Origin: an uncultured Verrucomicrobia subdivision 3 bacterium
GTDB taxonomy: Bacteria > Verrucomicrobiota > Verrucomicrobiia > Limisphaerales > UBA11358
DNA: 44,922 nucleotides
NCBI GenBank assembly: GCA_903917705.1
Contig: CAIXBQ010000021.1
Location: 1-44,922, forward strand
Direction of reading: 5' to 3'
Part shown: positions 10,526-18,536 of the stretch, piece by piece
Layout: each line of letters begins with the position of its first letter
How positions within the stretch are numbered: the first letter of the stretch is position 1
Translations under genes and position numbers: made by a program
The notes under the pieces: generated by a model
Seen by the model: only the letters and a program-made list of their open reading frames with translations
Database searches by the model: none
What the model was told of the DNA's origin: nothing

Positions 10526-13500
10526 TCAAGGCCGGACCGATTCCTTCGCCAGACCGCGCGAGCGCCACAAGAAATAAATCGCCGGATACACCGCCAACTC
10601 CATGATGGTGGAGGTGATGACGCCGCCCACCATCGGCGTGGCGATGCGTTTCATCACATCCGCCCCCGCGCCATGGCTCCACAGGATCGGAGCCAGGCCG
10701 GCGATAATGACACATGCCGTCATGGCTTTCGGGCGGACCCGCTTCACCGCCCCGTGATAGATCGCCTCCCGCAAATCGCCGGTGGAATTGAGCGCGCCCC
10801 GCTTTTTCCAGTCGGCAAAGGCCAGATCGAGGTAGAGCAGCATCACCACGCCGGTTTCGGCGTCCAGGCCGGCGAGGGCGATGATGCCCACCCAGACGGC
10901 GACGCTCAGGTTGTAGCCGCACAGATAGATGGCCCAAAACGCGCCGACCAGCGAGAACGGCACCGCCAGCATCACGATGGCGGTCTTGATGGCGGACTTC
11001 GTGTTCAGATAAATGATGAGCGTGATGAGGAGCAGCGTCAGCGGCACGACGATCATCAGCCGCTCCCGGGCGCGCAGCATGTATTCGTATTGGCCGCTCC
11101 AGAACAGATTGTAGCCGCCGGGCAGCCTGATCTCGCCGTGCGCCACGGCGTCGTTCACGGCGCGCATGGCCATCTGCACATAGGTACCGATGTCCACGCC
11201 GCGGATGTCCACATAGACCCAGGCGTTCGGCACCGCGCCCTCGCTCTTGATCCCCATCGGGCCATCCACGACTTTCACCGTCGCCAACTGGCCCAGGGGA
11301 ATCTGCGCGCCGGCCGGCGTGGGCACGACGATATCCTCGCGCAATGCCCGCAGGTCGGAGCGGAAATCACGGTCGTAACGCAAGTTGACGGTGTATCGCT
11401 GCAGGCCCTCGACGGTCGTGGTCAGCGGCACGCCGCCGAGCGCGACGGACAAGACCTCCTGCACATCGGCCAGAGTCAAGCCATAGCGCGCAATGGCTTC
11501 GCGATCGATTTCAAATTCAATGAAGCGCCCGCCCATCACGCGCTCGGCAAACACGCTGGTGGTGCCGGGAACCTTGCGGACGACCGCCTCAACCTCGGTG
11601 CCGATGCGTTCAAGGGTGGCCAGATCCGGCCCGGCGATCTTGATGCCAACGGGCGTCTTGATGCCGGTGGACAGCATGTCAATGCGCGTGCGGATGGGCA
11701 TGGTCCAGGCATTGTTCAAGCCGGGAATCTGCACCACTTCATTAAGCGCGTCGGTCAGTTCATCCGGCGTGCGCCGGCGGTGCGCGATGACCTTGCCGGC
11801 GTCGTCCCGGATATCCACGGCGGGCCATTCCGCCTCGGGCCTGAGGCGGATGGTGGTTTCAATCATGTCCATCGGGGCGGGATCCGTGGCGGTCTCGGCG
11901 CGACCGGCCTTGCCGAAGACCTCCGCGACCTCGGGAAAAGATTTAATGAGCCGATCGGTGACCTGCAACAACTCGCGCGCCTTGGTGGGGGAGATGCCGG
12001 GGAACGTCGTCGGCATGTAAAGCAAATCGCCCTCGTAGAGCGGGGGCATGAATTCCGAGCCGATGTTCTGATAGGGAAACAGTTTTCCGGCGGTGAACGC
12101 CGCATCGCGCATTTTGCCTTCCGGCAGCGCGTGTGAAGCCATCCAGTTCCACGGCAGGAACACCCAGGCGATGATGGCACCGGCGCAGAGGATGACCGCC
12201 CAGCGCCGTCTCACCACGAAATCCAGGACCGGATGGTAAATCCAGATGAGCAGGCGGTTGAGCGGGTTCTTTTCCTCCGCGGGGATTTTGCCCCGGATAA
12301 ACCAGCCCATCAGCACCGGCGCGAGCGTGATGGACAACAGCGCGGCGGCGGCCATGGAATAGGTTTTGGTGAAGGCCAGCGGCTTGAACAACCGGCCCTC
12401 CTGCTCCTGCAGCGTGAACACGGGCAAAAAAGAAACCGTGATGACGAGCAGCGAATAAAACAGCGTCGGCCCGACTTCCACCGCGGCGTCGCGGATGATC
12501 TGCCAGTGCGGCTTCCGGCCCTGGTCGTGCTCGAGATGCTTGTGCGCGTTCTCGATCATGATGATGACCGCGTCCACCATTGCGCCGATGGCGATGGCGA
12601 TGCCGCCGAGCGACATGATGTTCGAGCTGATGCCTTGACCAAACATCACGAGCAGCGCAATCAGCACCGCGACCGGCAGGATGATGATGGCCACCAGCGC
12701 GCTGCGCAGGTGCAGCAGGAACGCCAGGCAGACGAGCGCCACGACAATGCTTTCCTCGATGAGCTTGTCCGCCAGGGTCTTGACGGCGCGGTCGATCAAT
12801 TCCGTGCGGTCGTAGTTCACCGTCACTTGCACGTCGTCCGGCAGCGCTTTCATGGCCTGCGCCAGGCGCGCTTTCACGTCCTGAATGACCTGATAAGCAT
12901 TCGCCCCGTAGCGCACGACCACGATGCCGCCGACCGTTTCGCCGGCGCCGTTGGCCTCGGCGATGCCGCGCCGCATATCGGGGCCGAACTGGATGGTCGC
13001 CACGTTGCGCAGCAAAATCGGCACGCCTTTGTCACCGATGCCGACGGCGATGTTCGCCAGATCTTCGAGGCGGCTGACGTAGCCCTTGACGCGCAGGATG
13101 AATTCGCGCTCCGCCAATTCCAGCGAACGCCCGCCGACCTCGCCGTTGCTGCGCTCGATGGCGGTGCTGACGTCTTTCAACGACAGGTTGTAGGCGCGCA
13201 GCCGGGTCGGATCCACCGTGACCTGGTATTGCTTGACGAAGCCGCCGACCGAAGCGACTTCCGACACGCCAGGCACGGCGGTGAGCTGATATTTCAGATA
13301 CCAGTCCTGCATTGAGCGCAACTCCGCGAGATCGCGATTCGTGGAGTTGAGCGAATACATGAAGGCCCAGCCCACGCCGGTGGCATCCGGGCCGAGCGAG
13401 GGCGTGACGCCCTTGGGAAGCTGGCTGCCGAGGCTGCTCAGATATTCCAAAACCCGGCTCCGCGCCCAATAGGGGTCGGTCCCGTCCTCAAAAATCACAT

Positions 13501-13780
13501 AGACGAACGAAAAGCCATAAAACGAATAGCCGCGCACGACCTTCGCCTTCGGCACGGAGAGCATTTTGGTGGTGATGGGGTAGGTAACCTGGTCCTCGAC
13601 GATGTTCGGCGCCTGGCCCTCCCACGGCGTGTAGATGATGACCTGCGTATCCGAGAGATCCGGAATCGCGTCGAGCGGAATATGGCGGGCGGCGTAAACC
13701 CCGCCCAACAGCAACGCCAGCGCCGCCAGCACCACGATGAACTTGTTCCGCAGCGAAAAATCAATGATGCGTTGGAGCAT
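10526..13780 (-). CDS. cusA: CusA-type heavy-metal RND efflux pump
   Basis: Inner-membrane trimeric proton/metal antiporter of the HME-RND family that would export Cu(I)/Ag(I) from periplasm or cytoplasm through an adaptor and an outer-membrane channel. From ATG 13780 (MLQRIIDFSLRNKF) it has 1084 residues. The TM4 motif AIGAMVDAVIIMIENAHK follows the Cu/Ag-specific CusA pattern rather than the CzcA pattern. Periplasmic Met-containing segments are kept: FMPPLYEGDLLYMPTTFPG, DPAPMDMIETTIRL and TRIDMLSTGIKTP, matching the regions of the E. coli CusA methionine triad. It lies 147 bases after cusB, with a repeat element in between. No CusC-like channel gene is found in the window. Metal specificity is inferred from motifs only. 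Confidence 0.93.
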   Translation of the reverse strand: MLQRIIDFSLRNKFIVVLAALALLLGGVYAARHIPLDAIPDLSDTQVIIYTPWEGQAPNIVEDQVTYPITTKMLSVPKAKVVRGYSFYGFSFVYVIFEDGTDPYWARSRVLEYLSSLGSQLPKGVTPSLGPDATGVGWAFMYSLNSTNRDLAELRSMQDWYLKYQLTAVPGVSEVASVGGFVKQYQVTVDPTRLRAYNLSLKDVSTAIERSNGEVGGRSLELAEREFILRVKGYVSRLEDLANIAVGIGDKGVPILLRNVATIQFGPDMRRGIAEANGAGETVGGIVVVRYGANAYQVIQDVKARLAQAMKALPDDVQVTVNYDRTELIDRAVKTLADKLIEESIVVALVCLAFLLHLRSALVAIIILPVAVLIALLVMFGQGISSNIMSLGGIAIAIGAMVDAVIIMIENAHKHLEHDQGRKPHWQIIRDAAVEVGPTLFYSLLVITVSFLPVFTLQEQEGRLFKPLAFTKTYSMAAAALLSITLAPVLMGWFIRGKIPAEEKNPLNRLLIWIYHPVLDFVVRRRWAVILCAGAIIAWVFLPWNWMASHALPEGKMRDAAFTAGKLFPYQNIGSEFMPPLYEGDLLYMPTTFPGISPTKARELLQVTDRLIKSFPEVAEVFGKAGRAETATDPAPMDMIETTIRLRPEAEWPAVDIRDDAGKVIAHRRRTPDELTDALNEVVQIPGLNNAWTMPIRTRIDMLSTGIKTPVGIKIAGPDLATLERIGTEVEAVVRKVPGTTSVFAERVMGGRFIEFEIDREAIARYGLTLADVQEVLSVALGGVPLTTTVEGLQRYTVNLRYDRDFRSDLRALREDIVVPTPAGAQIPLGQLATVKVVDGPMGIKSEGAVPNAWVYVDIRGVDIGTYVQMAMRAVNDAVAHGEIRLPGGYNLFWSGQYEYMLRARERLMIVVPLTLLLITLIIYLNTKSAIKTAIVMLAVPFSLVGAFWAIYLCGYNLSVAVWVGIIALAGLDAETGVVMLLYLDLAFADWKKRGALNSTGDLREAIYHGAVKRVRPKAMTACVIIAGLAPILWSHGAGADVMKRIATPMVGGVITSTIMELAVYPAIYFLWRSRGLAKESVRP

Positions 13781-13787
13781 GTTTTTT

Positions 13788-13893
13788 AATGACGAATGAC
13801 GAATGACGAATTTCGAAACACGAAAGAATGCCGAAGCCCGAATGGCGAATGCGGGCGGCCATCCCGTGGCCAGCGGCTTCGTCATTCGTCATT
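13788..13893. repeat. CGAA-rich inverted repeat element between cusB and cusA
   Basis: A perfect 14-bp inverted repeat, AATGACGAATGACG at 13788-13801 and CGTCATTCGTCATT at 13880-13893, encloses about 78 bases rich in CGAA/CGAAT words. The left arm continues as three tandem GACGAAT units, and a further TCATTCG word stands at 13921. Dispersed elements with such GACGAATGACGAAT arms are familiar from verrucomicrobial genomes (recollection, not searched). It fills most of the cusB-cusA spacer and could form a hairpin in the transcript. Confidence 0.7.
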
Positions 13894-13927
13894 TGAAATT
13901 TTTTCAGCATCCGGATTTGGTCATTCG

Positions 13928-15730
13928 CTATTTTTTTACCGGCACGAGCTCCATTTCGCAGATCGGGCATTTGCCCGGCTGGTTGGTGACAATCTCCGGG
14001 TGCATGGGGCAGGTGAACAACGGAGCCGCCGGGGCACCCGCCGGCGGGTGCTGCTTCCGCCAGTTTTCCTCGGCTATTTTGCCATGCTTCACGGTGGCGG
14101 TCGGAACCAGCGGCATCTCGCATTTCGGACAGATGCCCGGCTGGTCCGAGACCACATCCGCATGCACGGCCATCGGACAGGTATAGAGCACCGGCACCTG
14201 GGAATCAACCGGGTCCGGCCGGGTCATCACGGGAATGAGGGTCATGGCGCACAAGGGACATTTGCCGGGCTTGTCCTCGTGGACGCTGGCGTGCTCCGGC
14301 ATCGGGCAGGTGTAGTAAAGCACCTGGCCGCCGGGCTGGATTTTTTGCAGCACCGAGCGGGTAACCGACACCAGCGTCATCGCGCAGATCGGGCATTGGC
14401 CGGGATGATCATAGAGAATCGAAACGTGCTCCGGCATGGGGCAAACATAAAAAGACGGCTCGGTTCCAGCCCTGGCCGGCAGGGAACCGGGCGCTTCAGG
14501 GGTGGAACCGGGGCGGGCGGTTTCCGGCCGGGCCGGGGCGTCTGGCCCGCGCATTTTATCAATCGCTTCGCGCAACTGGCTTTCCGAATCGAGCAGAAAC
14601 TGGCCCGAGGTCACCACGCGCTCGCCCGCCTCCAGCCCGCTCAAAACCTGGCTGAAACTGTTCCCGGCCGCCACGCCCAAAGCCACGTCGCGCGCCTCAA
14701 ATTTACCGCCGGCCAGCGCCACGAACACGGTGTTCCGGGTGCCGCTGCGCAACACCGCCGATTCCGGCACCAGCACCGCCGAGGCCTCCAGTTCCGCCAT
14801 TATCTGAGCGGTGGCAAACATGCCCGGCTTCAAATAATAGCCCGGATTTTCAAATTCCAGCCGGACCCGGGCCGTGCGCGTCTTTTCATCCACGGTGGGA
14901 TAGATAAAAGTCACCCGCCCGCGAAACTCGCGATCCGGCATGGACGCGACTTTCACCACCACCTCCTGGCCGAGCTGCACAAACGGCAAATCCTGCTCAT
15001 AAATCTGCGCCAGCACCCAGACGATGCCGAGATCGGCGATGCGATACAGTTTGATGCCCGCGTCCACCATCTGGCCCTGCACCGCCACCTTTTCGATGAC
15101 GAAGCCGGAGATGGGCGCGTCCACCGTAAACGAACCAAGCACATGGCGATTGGTCTCGATCTCGGCAATCTGGCGGTCCTGGAAACCAAGGAGTTTCAGG
15201 TTGCGCACCCCGGTGGCGTAAAGCGATTTGACGCTTCGAAAGTTTTTGAATTTATTGGTGACCGCCAGCAGGAAATCCAGCTGGGGCTGGTAAAGGTCCG
15301 GCGAGGACACCTCGAACAACGGCTGACCGCGATGCACGAGCTGGCCGGTGGAGTCCACGTCCAGCTTTTCGATCCAGCCCTTGAACCGCGTGCTCACGTC
15401 CGCCAGCGCCGTCTCGTTGTAATCAATCGTCCCCACGGTGCGGATGGTTTTGCGCAGCGGGCCGCGCCGGACTTCCGCCGTGCGCAGATTCATATTTTGC
15501 CGGGTCGCCGCGTCCACCGCGATGGCCGACGAACTGGCCGCGTTCGTTTCCGCCCCCGAGCGGATCGGCGTCAACTTCATGCCGCAAATCGGGCAATTCC
15601 CGGGATGATCCAGAACCACCTGCGGGTGCATGCCGCAGGTGTACAGCGACTTGGCGCTCCCGCCATGCGCAACCGGCCCCGAACAGCCCAGCACCAAGAG
15701 GACAAAAACAATGGAAATGACTCGATTCAT
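13928..15730 (-). CDS. cusB: CusB-type RND periplasmic adaptor with five heavy-metal-binding modules
   Basis: Membrane-fusion protein linking CusA to an outer-membrane channel. A signal/lipobox-like start (LLVLGC, Cys16) is followed by one metal-binding module (TCGMHP 31-36 ... CPICGM 46-51), then the adaptor core (barrel-sandwich, alpha-hairpin and beta-barrel, about 80-400). The C-terminus, after a Pro/Ala linker, holds four more modules at roughly 426-455, 470-502, 513-544 and 570-598, each of the pattern C-P-M ... P-G-x-C-P-x-C-x-M. Typical CusB proteins have one or none. The last module repeats the CPMHP form of the first; the middle ones are CPMPEH, CPMPEH and CPMAVH variants. The tail would multiply Cu/Ag capture sites in the periplasm. 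It precedes cusA in the same direction. Confidence 0.93.
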   Translation of the reverse strand: MNRVISIVFVLLVLGCSGPVAHGGSAKSLYTCGMHPQVVLDHPGNCPICGMKLTPIRSGAETNAASSSAIAVDAATRQNMNLRTAEVRRGPLRKTIRTVGTIDYNETALADVSTRFKGWIEKLDVDSTGQLVHRGQPLFEVSSPDLYQPQLDFLLAVTNKFKNFRSVKSLYATGVRNLKLLGFQDRQIAEIETNRHVLGSFTVDAPISGFVIEKVAVQGQMVDAGIKLYRIADLGIVWVLAQIYEQDLPFVQLGQEVVVKVASMPDREFRGRVTFIYPTVDEKTRTARVRLEFENPGYYLKPGMFATAQIMAELEASAVLVPESAVLRSGTRNTVFVALAGGKFEARDVALGVAAGNSFSQVLSGLEAGERVVTSGQFLLDSESQLREAIDKMRGPDAPARPETARPGSTPEAPGSLPARAGTEPSFYVCPMPEHVSILYDHPGQCPICAMTLVSVTRSVLQKIQPGGQVLYYTCPMPEHASVHEDKPGKCPLCAMTLIPVMTRPDPVDSQVPVLYTCPMAVHADVVSDQPGICPKCEMPLVPTATVKHGKIAEENWRKQHPPAGAPAAPLFTCPMHPEIVTNQPGKCPICEMELVPVKK

Positions 15731-15818
15731 AAATCAACGGGCCGCTTATATCCGACACAAACAAACGGCGCGCGGAAAAATCCTCCGCGCGCCGGCCATA
15801 AACCTGCCGCCGCCGCGG

Positions 15819-16181
15819 TTACTTTTTGTCCGCCGCCCGGATCAGTTTGATATATTTTTCCGGATCCTTGTCGAAATCCTTCTTGCAGCCCTTGCAGCAG
15901 AGCTTCACTTCCTGATCCTGGTAGACGAACACCAGCGGCTTGCCCATTTCGCCGAGTTTTTCGCCGGAGACGGGACAGGTCTTGAGCAAATCGGGCTTAG
16001 CGTTCGAGGCGGCGGGGGCGTTGGTGGCGGAGTCCGCCGCCATCGGCATGCCGCCACAACAGCCGCCGCCGGACATACCACAACCCGGCATCACATTGTC
16101 GGCCGCGGTCAGTTTATTGGAAAGGGCTAGAACGCCGGCAGCGCACAGGGCCAGGAGGATGATTTGATTCGTTTTTTTCAT
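15819..16181 (-). CDS. periplasmic YHS-like metal-binding protein
   Basis: 120-residue exported protein: signal peptide (KKTNQIILLALCAAGVLAL), a Cys/Met/Gly-rich segment (PGCGMSGGGCCGGMPM at about 32-47), a flexible Ala linker, and a YHS-like fold near the C-terminus with TCPVSGEKLGEMGKP and VKLCCKGCKKDFDKDPEKY. The CPVSGE ... CCKGC ... F-x-x-x-P-x-K-Y pattern is that of YHS domains, which bind metals. It lies 88 bases upstream of cusB on the same strand and is probably the first gene of the cusB-cusA transcript. A role as periplasmic Cu carrier or buffer is inferred. Confidence 0.8.
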   Translation of the reverse strand: MKKTNQIILLALCAAGVLALSNKLTAADNVMPGCGMSGGGCCGGMPMAADSATNAPAASNAKPDLLKTCPVSGEKLGEMGKPLVFVYQDQEVKLCCKGCKKDFDKDPEKYIKLIRAADKK

Positions 16182-16611
16182 ATTTTAGCAATTGATGATT
16201 GGTTAACCGGTTCAGTGATTTGAACAAGCGTAATACACCGCCGGCACAAAAACCCCTCAAAAAAATCACAAATATTTCCAGCCCGACCCTTTCCCGGCCA
16301 TTCACCGGCCTTTGGGGTGCCTTCATATCCCGGTTTCATTTTTGATGGAGGCGGCCGCCGAGCCCAAGGACGGGCAGGATCAACCAGCCAGAATCCGGGG
16401 TTTGAACCCGTTTCATAAAACCGGGAAGCCGGCGCACATAAACCCGCGCGAGCCGGCAGGAGACGAGGCGGCCCAAGGCGGAGCGGAGGCCGGTTTTGAA
16501 GGGAAAAACCGGACGGGCGGGATCGGGTGGTGGAAAATTTGAGGGTTTTCCCTCGGGCCGGGGTATTACAACCCGGGCAGCGCAATCAAGCGACGCCCAA
16601 ACCAATAAAAT
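16182..16611. promoter_or_regulatory. 430-bp divergent regulatory region of the metal island
   Basis: No gene is supported here. It separates the minus-strand YHS-cusB-cusA set from the plus-strand secreted protein and sigma module. The word GTATTAC occurs on both outward strands at similar distances from the start codons: 16563-16569 on plus (49 bases before ATG 16612) and 16230-16236 on minus (55 bases before ATG 16181). A hairpin GAGGG-TTTT-CCCTC lies at 16541-16554, and ACAACC ... CGACGC just before 16612 vaguely resembles an ECF-type -35/-10 pair. All are candidates only. Confidence 0.4.
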
Positions 16612-16950
16612 ATGAATACTCGATTCCTCCTCGCCCTCGCCGTGACCGCCCTTGCCACCGCCGCATTCAGCGTCAGCGCCAATGACGCCGCGCTTTCGCC
16701 GCGCGCCAAGGACAACCAGGTCAAGCTCGTGGCGGGCACCACCGCCGCCCAACCGGCTCCGGCCAGCGCCGTGGCGGTCTCCCCGCGCGCCCAAGCCAGC
16801 CAGATCAAGACCGTCGCCGGCACGAGCAACGAAATCAATCCGTACCTGACCTGCCGCCAGGCGATGACCGGCAGCAGCCCGAAAGCCATCGGGGCGTGCG
16901 TCGGGACCCCGGGCATGCCGGGCTGCGTGGCGATCGCGGCGATGAAGTAA
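16612..16950 (+). CDS. small secreted protein with two SPRA-type repeats and three Cys
   Basis: 112 residues, not assigned to a named family. A clear signal peptide (FLLALAVTALATAAFSVSA) is followed by two 15-residue repeats, SPRAKDNQVKLVAGT (29-43) and SPRAQASQIKTVAGT (57-71), separated by an Ala/Pro spacer, and a C-terminal part with Cys81, Cys96 and Cys105 plus Met residues (LTCRQAMTG, GACVGTPGMPGC). The Cys/Met tail and its position between the pump genes and the sigma module suggest a periplasmic metal-binding role, but this is inference. A strong hairpin follows the gene. Full-length start at ATG 16612. Confidence 0.65.
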   Translation: MNTRFLLALAVTALATAAFSVSANDAALSPRAKDNQVKLVAGTTAAQPAPASAVAVSPRAQASQIKTVAGTSNEINPYLTCRQAMTGSSPKAIGACVGTPGMPGCVAIAAMK

Positions 16951-17012
16951 CCCGGACCGTCCGCCCGAGCATCATCCGGATTGTCCCGGCACCATAAAAA
17001 TGATACATCACG

Positions 17013-17039
17013 GGCGGCGGCCCCACTGCCGCCGCCTTT
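17013..17039 (+). terminator. hairpin with short T run after the small secreted gene
   Basis: Perfect 9-bp stem GGCGGCGGC (17013-17021) / GCCGCCGCC (17028-17036) with a 6-nt loop and TTT after it. It ends only 6 bases before ATG 17046, so besides acting as a weak terminator it would hinder ribosome access to the anti-sigma gene. It could be an attenuator. Confidence 0.5.
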
Positions 17040-17045
17040 CAGCTT

Positions 17046-17363
17046 ATGAAAGAAAATCCAAACCAACCCGGGGACGCGTCCGTCAGCGCCCTGCTGCGCC
17101 AGGCCCGCATCTCGCCCGCGCTGCCGCCGCGCTTCCAACAGAATGTCTGGCGGCGCATTGAAGACGCCGAGGCATCCGTGCGCCCGGCCGCCTGGCTTGA
17201 TGCGCTGGCCGCGCTGGTCCTGCGGCCCCGGTTCGCCGTCGCCGTCGCGTCCGTTTTGCTGCTGGCGGGCATCCTGTCCGGCACGCTGCAAGGCCGGCAG
17301 GCGGCCCGGCACGACGCGCAGGTGAATTATCTCGCGGCGGTCGCGCCGCACGCGTCGCGCTGA
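17046..17363 (+). CDS. single-pass membrane anti-sigma factor (CnrY-like position)
   Basis: 105 residues: a soluble N-terminal part with a helical patch (LPPRFQQNVWRRIEDAEAS), one transmembrane segment at about 63-84 (FAVAVASVLLLAGILSG) and a short C-terminal tail outside. This N-in single-pass layout is that of small anti-sigma factors such as CnrY. It lies 3 bases before a periplasmic metal sensor, which overlaps an ECF sigma gene, giving the Y-X-H order. Sequence likeness to CnrY itself was not tested. A role in holding the sigma factor of 17842-18471 at the membrane until metal is sensed is inferred from architecture and context. Confidence 0.65.
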   Translation: MKENPNQPGDASVSALLRQARISPALPPRFQQNVWRRIEDAEASVRPAAWLDALAALVLRPRFAVAVASVLLLAGILSGTLQGRQAARHDAQVNYLAAVAPHASR

Positions 17364-17366
17364 ACC

Positions 17367-17858
17367 ATGAACCGCTCGCTCGTCATCCTCCTCGGCGCGC
17401 TGGCGCTGGGCGCGGTGATCTTTGCCGGTTCGTATTTCACCGCCCGGCACGCCACCGTGATGTGCTGCGCCAAACCGGCGGATGATCTGGACTGGCTGCG
17501 CACGGAATTTTCCTTGAGCGACGGGGAGATGGGGCGCATCCGCGAATTACATGAAGGTTATCTGCCCAAGTGCGCCGCCATGTGCGCGAAAATCGCGGCG
17601 AAGAAAAGCGAACTCGATTCCGTGCTCGGCAACGGCACCAACCTCACCGCCGAAGCGCAGACCAAGTTAAAAGAAATCGGTGAATTGCGCGCGCAATGCC
17701 AGGGGCAGATGCTGCAGCATTTCATCACCGTCAGCCAGGCGATGCCGCCGGAACAAGGCCGGCGATACCTGGCCGAGATGAAGCGGCTCACGCTCGGCAC
17801 CAACGAGATGATGGAACAATCCATGTCGGGCGACACCGGCCATGAGCATCACCATTGA
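17367..17858 (+). CDS. CnrX/Spy-like periplasmic heavy-metal sensor
   Basis: 163-residue protein with an N-terminal membrane anchor (LVILLGALALGAVIFAGSYF) and a helical periplasmic domain of the metal-resist (CnrX/CpxP/Spy) type. Visible: WLRTEFSLSDGEM, then the family core LHEGYLPKCAAMCAKI with His62, Glu63, Cys69 and Cys73, a long amphipathic helix with LHEG-type spacing, a Met-rich end (NEMMEQSM) and a terminal HEHHH. In CnrX, His and Glu of the helical hairpin bind Ni/Co; here extra Cys and Met point to thiophilic metals such as Cu. It starts 3 bases after the anti-sigma gene and overlaps the sigma gene by 17 bases, so the three are translationally coupled. Confidence 0.75.
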   Translation: MNRSLVILLGALALGAVIFAGSYFTARHATVMCCAKPADDLDWLRTEFSLSDGEMGRIRELHEGYLPKCAAMCAKIAAKKSELDSVLGNGTNLTAEAQTKLKEIGELRAQCQGQMLQHFITVSQAMPPEQGRRYLAEMKRLTLGTNEMMEQSMSGDTGHEHHH

Positions 17859-18471
17859 CGCCCCGCCGGCGCCCGATTCCCCCGAAGCCCCCGCGCGGCA
17901 GGCCGACGACCATGACCGCGCCGACATGGCCAAGCTGCAAGCCGGCCACGACGCGGCGCTGAATGATTTGATGGAACGCCACGCCACGCCGGTCTTTCAT
18001 TTTCTCTGCCGGATGACCGGCAACGAAGACGACGCGAACGACCTGGCGCAGGAAACCTTTGTCCGCGTCTTCAAATCCCGCGACAGCTTCCGCGCCGAAC
18101 AGCGGTTCGCCACCTGGCTGTTCACGATCGCGGCCAACCTGGCGCGCAATCATTTCCGCTGGCGGTCGCGGCACCCCACGCTTTCGCTGGACGCGGAGAA
18201 CACCGAAACCGAACAGACCCTAGGCAGCACCCTGCCGGCGGATTCACCCAACCCCAAGGAGGCGGCGCTGGCCGGCGAGCGCGCCGCCGCCGTCCGGACC
18301 GCCGTGAAAAACCTGCCGGAAGACCTGCGCGAGGCGGTGGTGCTGTGCGAGTGGGAGGAACGCAGCATCGCGGAAGCGGCCACCATCCTGGAGGCGACGC
18401 CAAAGGCCGTGGAATCGAGGCTCTATCGCGCCCGAGGCATTTTGCGCGAACGGCTGAAAAGCTGGCTGTGA
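17842..18471 (+). CDS. ECF sigma factor (CnrH-like position)
   Basis: 209-residue extracytoplasmic-function sigma factor. Region 2 is seen in FLCRMTGNEDDANDLAQETF followed by RFATWLFTIAANLARNHFRW, and region 4 in LPEDLREAVVLCEWEERSIA with the helix-turn-helix AEAATILEATPKAVESRLYR. The N-terminal 30 residues are Pro/Ala-rich and unlike the core. It is the last gene of the anti-sigma / metal-sensor / sigma set and overlaps the sensor gene by 17 bases. By analogy with CnrH it would direct transcription of the efflux genes and of its own operon once metal releases the anti-sigma factor. The promoters it reads are not known; see 16182-16611. Confidence 0.88.
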   Translation: MSITIDAPPAPDSPEAPARQADDHDRADMAKLQAGHDAALNDLMERHATPVFHFLCRMTGNEDDANDLAQETFVRVFKSRDSFRAEQRFATWLFTIAANLARNHFRWRSRHPTLSLDAENTETEQTLGSTLPADSPNPKEAALAGERAAAVRTAVKNLPEDLREAVVLCEWEERSIAEAATILEATPKAVESRLYRARGILRERLKSWL

Positions 18472-18536
18472 AGGACGCCTCGCTTGCCGCGCGTTCACGC
18501 GGCTGGTAAAACTGTCGCGTGCGATTCCTCCCAAGC

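Noticed and set aside
13796..15850. 684-codon plus-strand frame opposite cusB
   Set aside because: Shadow of the cusB gene; His/Arg/Gln/Gly composition and no domain.
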